Counted from the stretch's first letter, positions 26,084-38,297 are shown. The stretch is 64,000 bases of DNA from Chryseobacterium aurantiacum (GCF_003020585.1 NZ_PXUE01000002.1:1054001-1118000), one strand, 5' to 3'. Notes: generated by a model not told the origin, from the letters alone. Numbers and translations are program-made.

Positions 26084-26850
26084 ACGATCATTGTTCCAAG
26101 ATAAAATAAAACCTCACAAACCTGTTGTACAGAGCCCAGACAGTCTCCGGTATAGCCACCGATATGTTTTTTAAAATACCATCCCATACAGATCTTGCCC
26201 AAATATGCAAGTGCAAAGGCCAAAATCAAACGCCAGTCCGGAATCAGGGCAAAAGAGACCAAAACACTAATGAACCCTACCAGCAAAGATATTCCATTCA
26301 AAGGTTTATTGGCCAGAGGTTTTGATTTGCTTACATCAATATCTGTAACATATTGGTGGGTATAAATCATGGTTCCCGCAATAAAACGACTTGAGGCGTG
26401 GGCCAAAATGATAATCGCTAAAGTTTTAAATAAATCAACTACTCCCAAAGCCTGAATACTAAAGAATTTCAGGGCAAATAGCAAAATAATGCCTACTGCT
26501 CCATACGCTCCTACTCTACTGTCTTTCATGATAGTAAGGATCTTTTCCTTTCCATATCCTCCTCCAAAGCTGTCGCACACATCGGTAAAACCATCCTCAT
26601 GAAATGCTCCCGTGAGCAAAACACTACTGATCATCATCAGGATAATTCCTATTTCAAGGTTAAAAAGCTGAAAAGACAAATACAGAACAATAGCATTAAT
26701 CAATCCTACCAATAGTCCGATCCAGGCAAAGTATTTTTGGGATTTGTTCATAATCTTCCCGGAATACGGAATGGTAAACGGGACCGGAATTCTTGTGAAG
26801 AACATCAATGCTGTTGCAAAGTAGATGAGTTCATTTTTTATAGTCTTCAT
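26068..26850 (-). CDS. cobS: Adenosylcobinamide-GDP ribazoletransferase
   Basis: Inner-membrane enzyme joining adenosylcobinamide-GDP and alpha-ribazole (phosphate) to make cobalamin. The 260-residue, multi-spanning protein has the family signatures FFTRIPVP near the N-terminus and FHEDGFTDVCDSFGGGYGKEK with the metal-binding acidic residues. It overlaps cobC by 16 bases and its start is immediately adjacent to the cobT stop (26850/26851), so the three genes form one operon in the order cobT-cobS-cobC. The gene for the kinase/guanylyltransferase CobU is not in this window. Confidence 0.95.
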   Translation of the reverse strand: MKTIKNELIYFATALMFFTRIPVPFTIPYSGKIMNKSQKYFAWIGLLVGLINAIVLYLSFQLFNLEIGIILMMISSVLLTGAFHEDGFTDVCDSFGGGYGKEKILTIMKDSRVGAYGAVGIILLFALKFFSIQALGVVDLFKTLAIIILAHASSRFIAGTMIYTHQYVTDIDVSKSKPLANKPLNGISLLVGFISVLVSFALIPDWRLILAFALAYLGKICMGWYFKKHIGGYTGDCLGSVQQVCEVLFYLGTMIVWKFI

Positions 26851-27960
<1,110 letters not shown>

Positions 27961-28015
27961 TCAGATTATTAAGATGAACGAAATATTCAACCTTAAACTC
28001 TTCACAAAAAAATTA

Positions 28016-28824
<809 letters not shown>

Positions 28825-28825
28825 G

Positions 28826-28852
28826 GATTACGGGAAGCCGTAGTCTTTTTTT
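28826..28852 (+). terminator. Terminator after first RlaP gene
   Basis: GATTACGG pairs with CCGTAGTC around GAAG (28826-28845, one G-T), followed by seven Ts. Confidence 0.9.
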
Positions 28853-28932
28853 ATGGATTGAGGATATATTTGTCTGTTGGGGGAGACCGCTTAATTAAAT
28901 AGAAATTAATATATTAGAAAAAACTAAAAATT

Positions 28933-31740
28933 ATGACAATTAACAGAGGTTCAGAATGGAGAAAATGGGATTTACATATTCATAGTCCAAAAACACATTC
29001 AACATCTAATAGGTATAAAGACTTATCAATTGAAGATTTTTGTAAAGAAATTATTAATAAAAATATAGATGTTATTGGTCTAACTAATTATTTTTATATT
29101 ACAGAAGCTGAATATAATGAGGTTGTTAAAGGACTTGATGATAAATGTTATGTAATTCCAAATTTTGAGTTTAGGGCTAGTGACAAAAACACAAAAGGAG
29201 ACCATATAAATTTTCACATCTTATTCAATCCTAAACTCGGAATACGAAATATATTGAATAGCATAGGTAATGTGAAACTACATAATCACACTAATAAATA
29301 TTGCAGAGAAGCTGATATCTTACAATTAGGCATTGATTCTGTCTCAATTGATTTTGAAACAATTTTAAATCAATTAAAAACAGATTTTAAAATAATTGAG
29401 GATTTTATTGTATGTGTACCATACACTGGTTACGGAGGATTTAAAGTTGATAATAAACCCAGGAACATTTCTCAAGAAAAAAAGTTTGATGAGTTATCAA
29501 ATTTTATATTAGGTAATAACAGTTCTAAAGAATATTTTAATAGTAATAGAGAATATACTCTAGGAAAAGATACTTTTATCATTGATAAAAATAAGGCTAT
29601 TATAAATTGTAGTGATGCACATTCTAAAGAGGATATTTCAAATAAATTTACTTGGATAAAAGCACACCCAACTTTTGAGGGTCTCAAACAAATAATATAT
29701 GAGCCAATTGAAAGAGTTAAAATTCAAAAGGAAAAACCTGAATTAGAAAAGCTGGATAGTTTAATGATTGACAAAATAATATTTGCTCCGTCTGATAATA
29801 AATTCACAACTACCCCTATCTATTTTAATAAAAATTTAAATGTAATCATAGGAGGAAAATCTTCTGGTAAGTCAATATTACTATACAATATTGCTAAAAC
29901 ACTTTACGAAAATCAAAATGATTCTGTTCTAAAATATAAAGACGCAAATGATAATAAGGAAAAAGATTTATATGATTTAAGTATTGATGATCCTGAATTT
30001 GATTTTACAGTCGAAAACTATTTAGGTATAAGCCAAAGCATAAAAAGGGAAAATGGAAAGAACAGCATTTTAGGAAGTATAAAATACATTCCTCAAAACC
30101 ACTTATCAGATTTAGTTGATAAGAGTTTAAGGAATTCAAATGAATTAAAAAAATATATAAGAAATCTACTCAGAGAAGATCCAAAATATAATAAAATTTA
30201 CGAAGATTTTGTAGAAAAATTAGGACAAAATGACGAAATAAGAAAAAATGATATTTCTCAATATTTTATTTATCAAGAAGAATTAAGAAAGAAAAAAGAG
30301 GAGTTACAACACAAAGGAGATAAAGAGTCTGTTATAAAAAGTATCGAAGCTTTAGAGTCAAAAGTTGCAGAAACTAAAAAAGATTTAACGCCCGAACAAA
30401 CAATAGAATACAATAGCTTAACAAATGAATATTCAGAATTAGAGAAAATCAAAAATTCGTTATTGGGGGATTTAGAGAAAATAAATATTTTTTATGAATC
30501 AACTAATTATGCACTTAATGAATTAAAAGCAAAGAAAACATTATTAATAGAAAATCTTGAATTAGAAGATATAAAAAATGACTATGCTGAGAAACTCAAT
30601 TTTATTGATGATGCAATTGCTGAAAATGAAAACATAAAAAAGCTAATTATAAAAGATGAAAATGAAAATTTTCAAATATTAGATAATAATATTTTCAATT
30701 CAAAATTGAGTATTATAAATAAAAGATTAAATGAGTTAAACACAAAATTAGCTCCATTAAATAGTTTATTTGAAAACCAAAACTTGATTATTAACTATCA
30801 AAAAACAATTTCTGAAGAAAAAATTAAAATAGCTGAAATTGAGCAAATTGAAAAGGAAACGGAAAACATAACAAAAACTGCAAATGATAGAAAAATGAAA
30901 ATTTTTGAAGACATTAAAAGTAATAGAAAATTGTATGATAATTTGTTGGTAGATTTTGTTTCTCGCATAGATAAAATTAAAGAAGAGGATCCTGAATTAA
31001 AAATTGAAGGTAAAATATATTTCAACTTCCCAAAATATCGTGAAATAATTATAGATTTTAGTCACGGAAACACAAAATCTTATTCTGGATATGGAATTCT
31101 TAATGAAGAAAATAACGCTTTAATAGAATATGATTTTGATCAATATTTAAAAGATTTAAACACAGTTTTTGAAAATATTGAGAATGGAAACTATAGATTA
31201 AAGAATAATATTTCAAAACAAGATGCAATAATTAAGATTTTAGAACAAAAACATTTCTTTGACCACTGGGACATAACTTATAAAAATGATACAATCCATA
31301 AAATGTCTACAGGAAAAGCAAGCTTGGTTTTATTAAAAGTAATGATAAAGTTAAGTGAAATTAAAGGTCCAATATTAATTGACCAACCAGAAGATAATTT
31401 GGATAATCGCTCTGTTACTAATGAACTTATTGAATATTTAAAAGAAAAGAAAAAAGAACGACAAATAATTTTAGTAACTCATAATGCAAATATAGTAGTA
31501 AATGCAGATGCAGAAAATATAATTATTGCAAATCAAAGAGGACAAAGCGATGATGATGAATTAGGAAGTCCATATTTATTTGATTACATAAACGGTGCAT
31601 TAGAAGATGTAAATCCTATTTCCGAGAATCAAGACGAAAAAGATTTATTAAAATCTATGGGAATTAGAGAGCATATTACTCAAATTGTCGAGGGAGGAAA
31701 AGAAGCATTCAAAAAACGTGAAGAAAAATATGGATTCTAA
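28933..31740 (+). CDS. PHP-domain / SMC-like ABC ATPase (TrlF-like)
   Basis: A 935-residue cytoplasmic protein. An N-terminal PHP phosphoesterase domain shows WDLHIHSP near residue 12 and NCSDAHS near 231. An ABC-type ATPase is split by a coiled coil: Walker A IIGGKSSGKS near 305, coiled coil about 430-670, the signature-like MSTGKASLV, Walker B ILIDQPEDNLDN near 812, and the H-loop LVTHNAN near 849. The layout matches the family labelled TrlF-like in databases. Related PHP/SMC ATPases occur in defence and DNA-repair islands; function here unproven. Base composition is visibly more AT-rich than its neighbours, and it sits just after a terminator between two RlaP genes, suggesting acquisition. 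Confidence 0.8.
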   Translation: MTINRGSEWRKWDLHIHSPKTHSTSNRYKDLSIEDFCKEIINKNIDVIGLTNYFYITEAEYNEVVKGLDDKCYVIPNFEFRASDKNTKGDHINFHILFNPKLGIRNILNSIGNVKLHNHTNKYCREADILQLGIDSVSIDFETILNQLKTDFKIIEDFIVCVPYTGYGGFKVDNKPRNISQEKKFDELSNFILGNNSSKEYFNSNREYTLGKDTFIIDKNKAIINCSDAHSKEDISNKFTWIKAHPTFEGLKQIIYEPIERVKIQKEKPELEKLDSLMIDKIIFAPSDNKFTTTPIYFNKNLNVIIGGKSSGKSILLYNIAKTLYENQNDSVLKYKDANDNKEKDLYDLSIDDPEFDFTVENYLGISQSIKRENGKNSILGSIKYIPQNHLSDLVDKSLRNSNELKKYIRNLLREDPKYNKIYEDFVEKLGQNDEIRKNDISQYFIYQEELRKKKEELQHKGDKESVIKSIEALESKVAETKKDLTPEQTIEYNSLTNEYSELEKIKNSLLGDLEKINIFYESTNYALNELKAKKTLLIENLELEDIKNDYAEKLNFIDDAIAENENIKKLIIKDENENFQILDNNIFNSKLSIINKRLNELNTKLAPLNSLFENQNLIINYQKTISEEKIKIAEIEQIEKETENITKTANDRKMKIFEDIKSNRKLYDNLLVDFVSRIDKIKEEDPELKIEGKIYFNFPKYREIIIDFSHGNTKSYSGYGILNEENNALIEYDFDQYLKDLNTVFENIENGNYRLKNNISKQDAIIKILEQKHFFDHWDITYKNDTIHKMSTGKASLVLLKVMIKLSEIKGPILIDQPEDNLDNRSVTNELIEYLKEKKKERQIILVTHNANIVVNADAENIIIANQRGQSDDDELGSPYLFDYINGALEDVNPISENQDEKDLLKSMGIREHITQIVEGGKEAFKKREEKYGF

Positions 31741-31741
31741 A

Positions 31742-32806
31742 ATGACCATCCAAGACCTCAAAGACAAAAACCTCATCCTCTTCGAAACCATCTCCGGAAG
31801 CCGCGCTTTTGGGTTGGCAACAGAGAATTCTGATACAGATATCCGTGGGGTATATTACTTACCCAAGGAAAACTTCTTTGGACTGAATTACATTCCACAG
31901 GTTTCTAATGAGACGAATGATATCACGTATTATGAAATCGGGAGGTTTGTAGAACTTTTACAGAAAAATAATCCAAATATCCTGGAAGTATTGGCAAGTC
32001 CTGAGGATTGTATTCTTGATAAACATCCGTTAATGGACTTATTGAAAATGGAAGACTTTCTATCCAAATTATGCAAGGATACTTTTGCAGGATATGCTAT
32101 TTCACAGATTAAAAAGGCTAAAGGGCTTAACAAAAAAATCTTAAACCCAATTGATAAGGAAAGAAAATCAATTCTTGATTTTTGTTTTATTCTGGACGGT
32201 CAGGGTTCTGTTCCCTTGAAAAAATGGCTTTCGGAAAATGGGAAAATTCAGGACAAATGCGGATTAATAGCTATTGATCATACAAAAGGTATGTTTGCCT
32301 TGTTTTATGACGATTCACAAACATTAGGATATAAAGGAATTCTACAACATGAGGAAGCGAATCAGGTTTCTGTATCCTCTGTTCCCAAGGATGAAAGCCC
32401 GGAAGCTTATCTATTCTGTAATCTAGATGCCTACTCTACGTACTGCAAAGATTACAAAGAATATTGGAAATGGGTAGAGGAACGTAATGAAGATCGCTAC
32501 AACGTTAACAAATCTCACGGCCAGAACTATGACAGTAAAAATATGATGCACACCATCCGATTATTACAGTCATGTGATCATATATTTTCTACCCGTCTCC
32601 TACAAGTTCGTGTGGAAAACCGACATGAATTGTTGGATATCAAAGCAGGAAACTGGCCCTATGAAACAGTAATTCAGAAAGCAGAACATCTTATACAATC
32701 CATTGAATATCATTATCCAACATCCAGTCTTCCCGATTATCCTGATCTGGAAAAAACGACAAAAATTCTGATTGAAATAAGGAAAAATCTATATGAAGAA
32801 AATTAA
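31742..32806 (+). CDS. RlaP-type nucleotidyltransferase (second copy)
   Basis: A 354-residue COG3541-type nucleotidyltransferase with the motif SGSRAFGLATENSDTDIRGVY (residues about 15-35), two catalytic Asp in DTD, and the family's VELLQKNNPNILEVLASP. It is longer than the first copy, with a C-terminal helical region (HTIRLLQSCDHIF, KAEHLIQSIEYHYP). ATG 31742 directly follows the PHP-ATPase stop, separated by one base, so translation may be coupled. Earlier in-frame starts (31685, 31730) lie inside the ATPase gene. Composition is like the core genome, unlike the ATPase upstream. Confidence 0.85.
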   Translation: MTIQDLKDKNLILFETISGSRAFGLATENSDTDIRGVYYLPKENFFGLNYIPQVSNETNDITYYEIGRFVELLQKNNPNILEVLASPEDCILDKHPLMDLLKMEDFLSKLCKDTFAGYAISQIKKAKGLNKKILNPIDKERKSILDFCFILDGQGSVPLKKWLSENGKIQDKCGLIAIDHTKGMFALFYDDSQTLGYKGILQHEEANQVSVSSVPKDESPEAYLFCNLDAYSTYCKDYKEYWKWVEERNEDRYNVNKSHGQNYDSKNMMHTIRLLQSCDHIFSTRLLQVRVENRHELLDIKAGNWPYETVIQKAEHLIQSIEYHYPTSSLPDYPDLEKTTKILIEIRKNLYEEN

Positions 32807-32878
32807 TAAATGATGAGTAATGAACAGTGGGCAACTACGACAGTGGATACCCACTCTCATACTCTAAAACCCTCAGCC

Positions 32879-33223
32879 CTATTTCTTCTTTGAAGCCTTA
32901 GCAATAGGATTATACTCAAGGCAAATTTTCATCCAATATTCAAAATCTGAGGGCTGCTGAAATCCGGAAGGTTCTACGTAGCAATAGTCTTTGAGTTGCT
33001 TTCCTCTCATTATCATAGGTAGAAAACCTTTTTTCTCAGAAACCTCATCCTCCAATTCCGGGTTATAACGGCACATCAAATTATCATGACTGATGTTGAT
33101 GCACATTTTTCCATTCACCAGAAATACCAACCCGCTAAACATTTTCTTCTCTTCAACCTCAATATTATCTATAGCAGAAAGCCATTCTCTTACTCTGTCT
33201 GCAAGTTCAATATTATATCCCAT
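32879..33223 (-). CDS. TfoX/Sxy N-terminal domain protein
   Basis: A 114-residue cytoplasmic protein that matches the TfoX/Sxy N-terminal domain: KKMFSGLVFLVNGKMCINIS, then the LMCRYNPE and DFEYWMKICLEYN segments. In Gammaproteobacteria TfoX activates competence genes. In Bacteroidota these short single-domain versions have no established function. Monocistronic, convergent with the RlaP/PHP-ATPase genes. The tail is lysine-rich. Confidence 0.85.
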   Translation of the reverse strand: MGYNIELADRVREWLSAIDNIEVEEKKMFSGLVFLVNGKMCINISHDNLMCRYNPELEDEVSEKKGFLPMIMRGKQLKDYCYVEPSGFQQPSDFEYWMKICLEYNPIAKASKKK

Positions 33224-33329
33224 GATGCTGTATTTTTATGATTTAAAATTAATTAAAAAACAATGATCAATACACTATTTTCAGATAATCATTTCATAGT
33301 ATTCAATTTTAAAAATAAAATTTCATTTA

Positions 33330-33367
33330 AATTAATTATTGTTTTACGATAATTAATTATACATTTG
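33330..33367 (+). promoter_or_regulatory. Promoter with overlapping inverted-repeat operator
   Basis: -33 TTG (33339-33341) and -7 TACATTTG (33360-33367), spaced by 18 bases, fit the Bacteroidota consensus. A perfect inverted repeat AATTAATTAT (33330-33339) / ATAATTAATT (33349-33358) fills the spacer. It would be well placed for repression by the HTH protein of this operon. Confidence 0.65.
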
Positions 33368-33390
33368 CAATACTAATTAATGATCGTGAC

Positions 33391-33906
33391 ATGAACCAGA
33401 CCAAAGTTATTTCCAAGATTTTATTTTATATCTGCTCACTGCTTTCAGCCGGATATTTAATAATGGTATTGTATTCGCTTGTGTGCCTTATCACAGGCTT
33501 TGCCATTACTCCTTACAAAGAAGGGCGGTTTCTTCACATCAATTTTCCTTTTACAGAACAGCCTTTTTTGAATATTGAGAACAATTATCCCTATATATTA
33601 TTTTCATTTCTGCTGGTATTAATTTCTTATGGAATTTTTTTCTGGCTTTCAGCAAAAGTCTTTAGAGTATTTTTTCAATCCACACTTTTCAATAGAGAGA
33701 ATATACTGCAGCTTAAGAAATTTTACCTTTATAATATTTTCATTCCTCTTCCCTTGGTTATTATCGCGAGTTTCTTTGTGGAAGTAGAAAGTATTGTCTG
33801 GGGCCTGGTGTTTATTCACTTTATGCTTGGAATTTTCTGTCTGTTTCTTGCCAATATCTTTAAGCAAGGACTACATTTGCAAAACGAACAAGACCTATTT
33901 ATTTAA
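33391..33906 (+). CDS. DUF2975 membrane protein
   Basis: A 171-residue inner-membrane protein with four membrane segments (about residues 12-38, 62-88, 110-132, 138-160) and the DUF2975 features FRVFFQSTLFNRENILQLKKFY and a loop rich in aromatic residues. DUF2975 genes are normally paired with a small Cro/C1-type regulator, as here, where the partner starts one base after this stop. The pair resembles the YoaS/YozG system of Bacillus. Its role is not established; a membrane-linked regulator or anti-toxin-like module has been suggested by context only. Confidence 0.85.
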   Translation: MNQTKVISKILFYICSLLSAGYLIMVLYSLVCLITGFAITPYKEGRFLHINFPFTEQPFLNIENNYPYILFSFLLVLISYGIFFWLSAKVFRVFFQSTLFNRENILQLKKFYLYNIFIPLPLVIIASFFVEVESIVWGLVFIHFMLGIFCLFLANIFKQGLHLQNEQDLFI

Positions 33907-33907
33907 A

Positions 33908-34111
33908 ATGCCAATTATAGTCAACTTAGATGTCATGCTAGCCAAACGAAAAATGCAGAGTAAAGAATTGGCAGAAAAACTGGGAATCACTCCCGTAAAC
34001 CTCTCTATCCTAAAAACCGGAAAAGCCAAAGGGGTACGCTTTGATACCCTGGAAGCCATCTGTAAGATCCTGGAATGTCAGCCGGGAGATATCCTGGAGT
34101 ATAAAGAATAA
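33908..34111 (+). CDS. Cro/C1-type HTH regulator (YozG-like)
   Basis: A 67-residue DNA-binding protein: VMLAKRKMQSKELAEKLGIT forms the HTH and VRFDTLEAICKILECQPGDILEY is the typical ending of YozG-type regulators. ATG 33908 directly follows the DUF2975 stop, so translation is coupled. A longer reading from 33794 would overlap the DUF2975 gene and lacks family support. It probably represses its own operon at the inverted repeat 33330-33358. Confidence 0.9.
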   Translation: MPIIVNLDVMLAKRKMQSKELAEKLGITPVNLSILKTGKAKGVRFDTLEAICKILECQPGDILEYKE

Positions 34112-34251
34112 CAAGTATTTGAGAATATTAGACTCATCTACTTCTATTCTAAAGCTTAGCCTCTTTCCAGTTTCAAATTCAAACATTTTCACTCAATCAA
34201 TTGTAATCCAGAAAAGGATTGCCTCACCGCCTATTATCCAAACACAACCTT

Positions 34252-35124
34252 ATGAATACCTTATCTATAAACAATATTAGCCTTACGTATAAAAATGGTT
34301 TTCAAGCTATTAATAATATTTCCATAGAAATAAAAAATGGAATGTTTGGGTTATTGGGACCCAATGGAGCCGGAAAATCATCCCTGATGAAAACCATCGT
34401 AGGGTTACAAAAACCCAGCTCCGGAAGTATTCTTTTCAATGAAGTTGACATTCTTAAAAACCCAGCATTCATAAAAAAACATCTAGGATTTTTGCCTCAG
34501 GATTTTGGGGTATATCCAAAGGTTTCTGCCTATGATCTTTTAGAACACATCGCAATTCTGAAAGGCCTTACAGACAAGTCCCAACGTAAAATTCAGATCC
34601 AAAATCTACTTGAAAAAGTTAATCTTTTAGATTTTCAAAACAAAGAAGTTCATACCTTTTCCGGAGGCATGAGGCAGCGTTTTGGAGTTGCTCAGGCTTT
34701 ACTGGGAGATCCTAAAATTATTATCGTTGATGAACCTACTGCAGGCTTAGATCCTGAGGAGCGCAACCGCTTCAATACACTTTTGAACGATATCAGTCAG
34801 GAGGTTATAGTGATCCTTTCCACGCATTTGGTGGAAGATGTAAGAAATCTTTGTTCAGAAATCGCCATTATGAATCATGGGCAAATTCTGAGAAAAGGAG
34901 AGCCCAGAAAATTAATGACTGAACTAGAAAACAAAATCTGGTCAAGATCTATAGATAAAAATGATCTTGCTAGTTACCATTCTCCTCATAAAATAATCAG
35001 CAGGCAATTGATAGAAAGAGAACATCATATTACTGTTTTTTCTGAGGAACTGCTTAATGATTTCAAGCCTGTAAATCCTTTGCTGGAACACTTTTACTTT
35101 TACACACTAACTCAAAAACCTTAA
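34252..35124 (+). CDS. ABC transporter ATP-binding protein
   Basis: A 290-residue ATPase: Walker A GPNGAGKSS (about residues 39-47), Q-loop LPQDFG, signature TFSGGMRQR, Walker B IIIVDEPTAGLDP, and H-loop STHLVED. It belongs to the ABC-2 exporter class. ATG 34252 was chosen, because the preceding 11 residues from 34219 are unlike the family. It ends two bases before the permease/peptidase gene, its obvious partner. Confidence 0.95.
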   Translation: MNTLSINNISLTYKNGFQAINNISIEIKNGMFGLLGPNGAGKSSLMKTIVGLQKPSSGSILFNEVDILKNPAFIKKHLGFLPQDFGVYPKVSAYDLLEHIAILKGLTDKSQRKIQIQNLLEKVNLLDFQNKEVHTFSGGMRQRFGVAQALLGDPKIIIVDEPTAGLDPEERNRFNTLLNDISQEVIVILSTHLVEDVRNLCSEIAIMNHGQILRKGEPRKLMTELENKIWSRSIDKNDLASYHSPHKIISRQLIEREHHITVFSEELLNDFKPVNPLLEHFYFYTLTQKP

Positions 35125-35126
35125 TC

Positions 35127-38100
35127 ATGAACGCCATATTTACCTTTGAGGCCAGACGCAATACCAAGCACTGGCTTACTTACCTTATTGCCATCATTCT
35201 GATCCTTATGGGCATTTTCTGTGGCAGCCAGTTCAACCTTTCTGTTGGAGAGGGAATCTATTTAAATTCTCCTTACACCATTGGATTTATGACCGGAATG
35301 CTAAGTCTTTCCCTTATATTTTTTGCCACTATTTATGCATTACAAATTCTTTTCAAAGAGCAGGATTCCAAATTTGATACTATTCTGTTTTCTTTTCCGG
35401 TCTCGAAGCTAATATATTTGAAAGGAAAGTTCTGCATTTACTTTCTGCATACTTTTTTAAGTTTTTCCTTCCTAATGGCTGGCTTTCTTATAGGTCAAAC
35501 CTTACGTACAGGAAGTGAGATACAAAATGGATTCAATATAATTCACTATCTCTACCCTTTGTTGGTTTTTGGATTCGTTAATTCTTTTGTGGTATGTAGC
35601 TCACTTTTTTTAATATCCTTTACCATAAGAAAAAAGTTATTGGTTGTGGTCGGAGGTCTATTATTATACGTTTTCTACATGATCATTTTACTATTCTCCA
35701 ACTCACCATTTATGGCCGGAAGCATGCCTCAATCTTTAGAGACACAGCAGATTTCTGCATTATTAGATCCGTTTGGGCTATCCTCTTATTTTTGGGAAGC
35801 AAGGACGCTTACAGCACAACAGAAAAACCTACAAATTGTACCTTTTGTAGATTATTTACTCATTAACAGAATTTTTTGCTTAATCATATCAGGAGGTTTT
35901 TTATTTCTTACTTTAAGACTATTTTCCTTTTCCAATATTGCAAGGCAAAAGATAAAAAAAGCGGACTTAAAAACAGATTCTTTATCCAAGGTTTTAATAT
36001 CAGAATATTCCATCCTCTCCACTGAATTTGGAAAGATGGCCTCACTGAAATCTATCCTGTCCTTTGCAAAAGTTGACCTGATCTACCTGTTCAAAAGTCC
36101 TACCGTTCCTGCAATTTCCATTCTCTTAGTATTTTCTGTTGGGATGGAAATGTATGCTGAAATTGAAAAAGGAATTCGTCTTCCTCAGAAATATGCTGGC
36201 TCAGGACTAATGGCAACTACTATTTCTGAAAATTTTCATCTGCTCGGATTAATTATTGCTGCCTATTTTCTTAATGATCTGTATTGGAGATCTCGTTCGT
36301 CAGGGTTTTTTATGATTGAAAACAGCACTTTCTTTTCAAAGAACAAACTAACGGGACATTTCTTTTCCATAAGTATTCTGCTTTTCTTTTTCACAGGAAT
36401 CTTAATTGTAGAGGGAATTATCTTTCAGGCGACTTACCAGTATTTTTATATCGATTGGAGTGCCTATCTTGGCGTTTTTCTCTTTAACACTTTTCCATTA
36501 ATCTTATTTTCCGGATTAATCCTATTCATTAATGACAGAATTCCTCACAAATTTATTGCTCTGGGAATCTCTATTCTTGCTGTTTTTGTATTAACCGGAC
36601 CCGTTTCCGACAAGCTGATTTCTTACCCTCTGCTCAGGATATTTTCAGGTTTTAAAGGAAACTACAGTGATTTCAGCGGATATGGAATGTATGAAACAGC
36701 ATTTGGACAAAGATTATGGTTTGGGGCAGGTCTTATTTTTGTGGTATGGGTGCTGAATAATGCTGCTAAACATAAAAAGCTATCCCTAATTCCATCTACG
36801 TTGGGCATTCTTTTTCTGGGCTCAGGAATTGTGGCAGGAAGCTATTTTATGAAAGGTTATATCCCTGAAAGCGAAGAGGAAGAAATCCTAAGCTCCGTTC
36901 AATACGAAAGAAATTTCCGAAAGTATGAAAAACTGCCACAGCCCGAAATCACAGATGTTATTACAGAAATTCAACTTTATCCCTCTAAAAATGCATATGA
37001 AATCATCGGAAAATATACTCTTAGAAATCAAACAAATCAGCCCATTGATAAAATTCTCATCAATTTTAATCAGGATTTAAAACTAGAATCTGCTATTTTA
37101 AAGTATGGAACTGAAATTACGAAGATCTCTGAAAACACCTCCGAAGTTTCATTAAAGAACACTTTACAACCTCACGATACAGCTTATTTGAATTTTAAAA
37201 TGTCCTACAGGTGGTACGCGGTAAATGGTCACCGATCTTTCAATGCCATTATAGAAAATGGTTCCTTTATGAGAATCAGCAGATATTTCCCAACCATTGG
37301 CTATCAAAAGAATTTCGAAGTTCAGGACCCACATACGCGTAATGAATATAACCTTGGAAAACTGACAGAACTGGAAAATCCTGAAGCTCCTGAAGTGTTT
37401 AAAAATGACTTCGTTAATCTCAGGATGACTATTTCTACGGAAAAGGGCCAAACTGCAATAGGAACCGGAGATCTGGTGAAAAAATGGACAAAATCAGGTC
37501 GGGATTATTTCCGGTATGAGGCAAAAAATATTCCATTCCGTTTTGCAGTCTCTTCCGCAGAATACAAGATAAAAAGTATTCATTATAAAGGAGTTGCAAT
37601 CAATGTTTTGTACCATAAAAAGCATTTTGAAAATGTAGATCATCTTCTTGAAAATGCAAAGCTCACGCTGGATTACTGTCAGCAGAATTTTGGAAAATAC
37701 CCTTTCAAAACCATTAATTTTACAGAAATTTCTTCTTTTACCAGAGGTTTTGCTGCTACAGCCTATCCATCGGCTATTTTTATGCCGGAAGACATGATTT
37801 TCCACTCCAATATTCATGCAGATCAAAAGCAGGATGTCATCAATGAACTTGCGGGACATGAGCTATCTCATCTCTGGTGGGGAAATAGCCAGATTAATCC
37901 TGATGAGAGAAAAGGTTCCGTGATGCTTACAGAAACTCTGGCCATGTATACCGAAATGATGCTTTACAAAAAAATGCACGGAAGTCAAAAAATGCGGGAA
38001 AGAATAAAGATGCACCAACAAATCTATGATAATGAAAAAGGCTTGTCTGAGAATATTCCGATCTATAAATCTACCGGAGACTCCCCTCACATTTCTTATT

Positions 38101-38297
38101 CTAAAGGCGCTGTTGCGATGGTAAAATTAAGCGATTTAATGGGTGAAGACAGGGTGAATAAAGCATTAAAGAATTTCCTAAATAATAATCAATATCCCAA
38201 AAAACCAAGTTCTGTAGACTTGCTTCAAGAGTTTTATAAGGTATCACCCGACAACGGGACCAAAAAGCAGGTCGATCAATTATTTAAAAAACTTTAA
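35127..38297 (+). CDS. ABC-2 permease fused to M1-type aminopeptidase
   Basis: A 1056-residue membrane protein. Residues 1 to about 575 hold two ABC-2 permease halves with at least twelve membrane segments. The C-terminal 450 residues form an M1 metallopeptidase domain, presumably on the periplasmic side, with HELSHLWWG near residue 911 (zinc HExxH) and the third ligand Glu in LTETLAMYTE 19 residues later. Such fusions are common in Bacteroidota, and their substrate is unknown. An exporter that trims peptides as it moves them, or a bacteriocin-immunity exporter, would both fit. Confidence 0.9.
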   Translation: MNAIFTFEARRNTKHWLTYLIAIILILMGIFCGSQFNLSVGEGIYLNSPYTIGFMTGMLSLSLIFFATIYALQILFKEQDSKFDTILFSFPVSKLIYLKGKFCIYFLHTFLSFSFLMAGFLIGQTLRTGSEIQNGFNIIHYLYPLLVFGFVNSFVVCSSLFLISFTIRKKLLVVVGGLLLYVFYMIILLFSNSPFMAGSMPQSLETQQISALLDPFGLSSYFWEARTLTAQQKNLQIVPFVDYLLINRIFCLIISGGFLFLTLRLFSFSNIARQKIKKADLKTDSLSKVLISEYSILSTEFGKMASLKSILSFAKVDLIYLFKSPTVPAISILLVFSVGMEMYAEIEKGIRLPQKYAGSGLMATTISENFHLLGLIIAAYFLNDLYWRSRSSGFFMIENSTFFSKNKLTGHFFSISILLFFFTGILIVEGIIFQATYQYFYIDWSAYLGVFLFNTFPLILFSGLILFINDRIPHKFIALGISILAVFVLTGPVSDKLISYPLLRIFSGFKGNYSDFSGYGMYETAFGQRLWFGAGLIFVVWVLNNAAKHKKLSLIPSTLGILFLGSGIVAGSYFMKGYIPESEEEEILSSVQYERNFRKYEKLPQPEITDVITEIQLYPSKNAYEIIGKYTLRNQTNQPIDKILINFNQDLKLESAILKYGTEITKISENTSEVSLKNTLQPHDTAYLNFKMSYRWYAVNGHRSFNAIIENGSFMRISRYFPTIGYQKNFEVQDPHTRNEYNLGKLTELENPEAPEVFKNDFVNLRMTISTEKGQTAIGTGDLVKKWTKSGRDYFRYEAKNIPFRFAVSSAEYKIKSIHYKGVAINVLYHKKHFENVDHLLENAKLTLDYCQQNFGKYPFKTINFTEISSFTRGFAATAYPSAIFMPEDMIFHSNIHADQKQDVINELAGHELSHLWWGNSQINPDERKGSVMLTETLAMYTEMMLYKKMHGSQKMRERIKMHQQIYDNEKGLSENIPIYKSTGDSPHISYSKGAVAMVKLSDLMGEDRVNKALKNFLNNNQYPKKPSSVDLLQEFYKVSPDNGTKKQVDQLFKKL

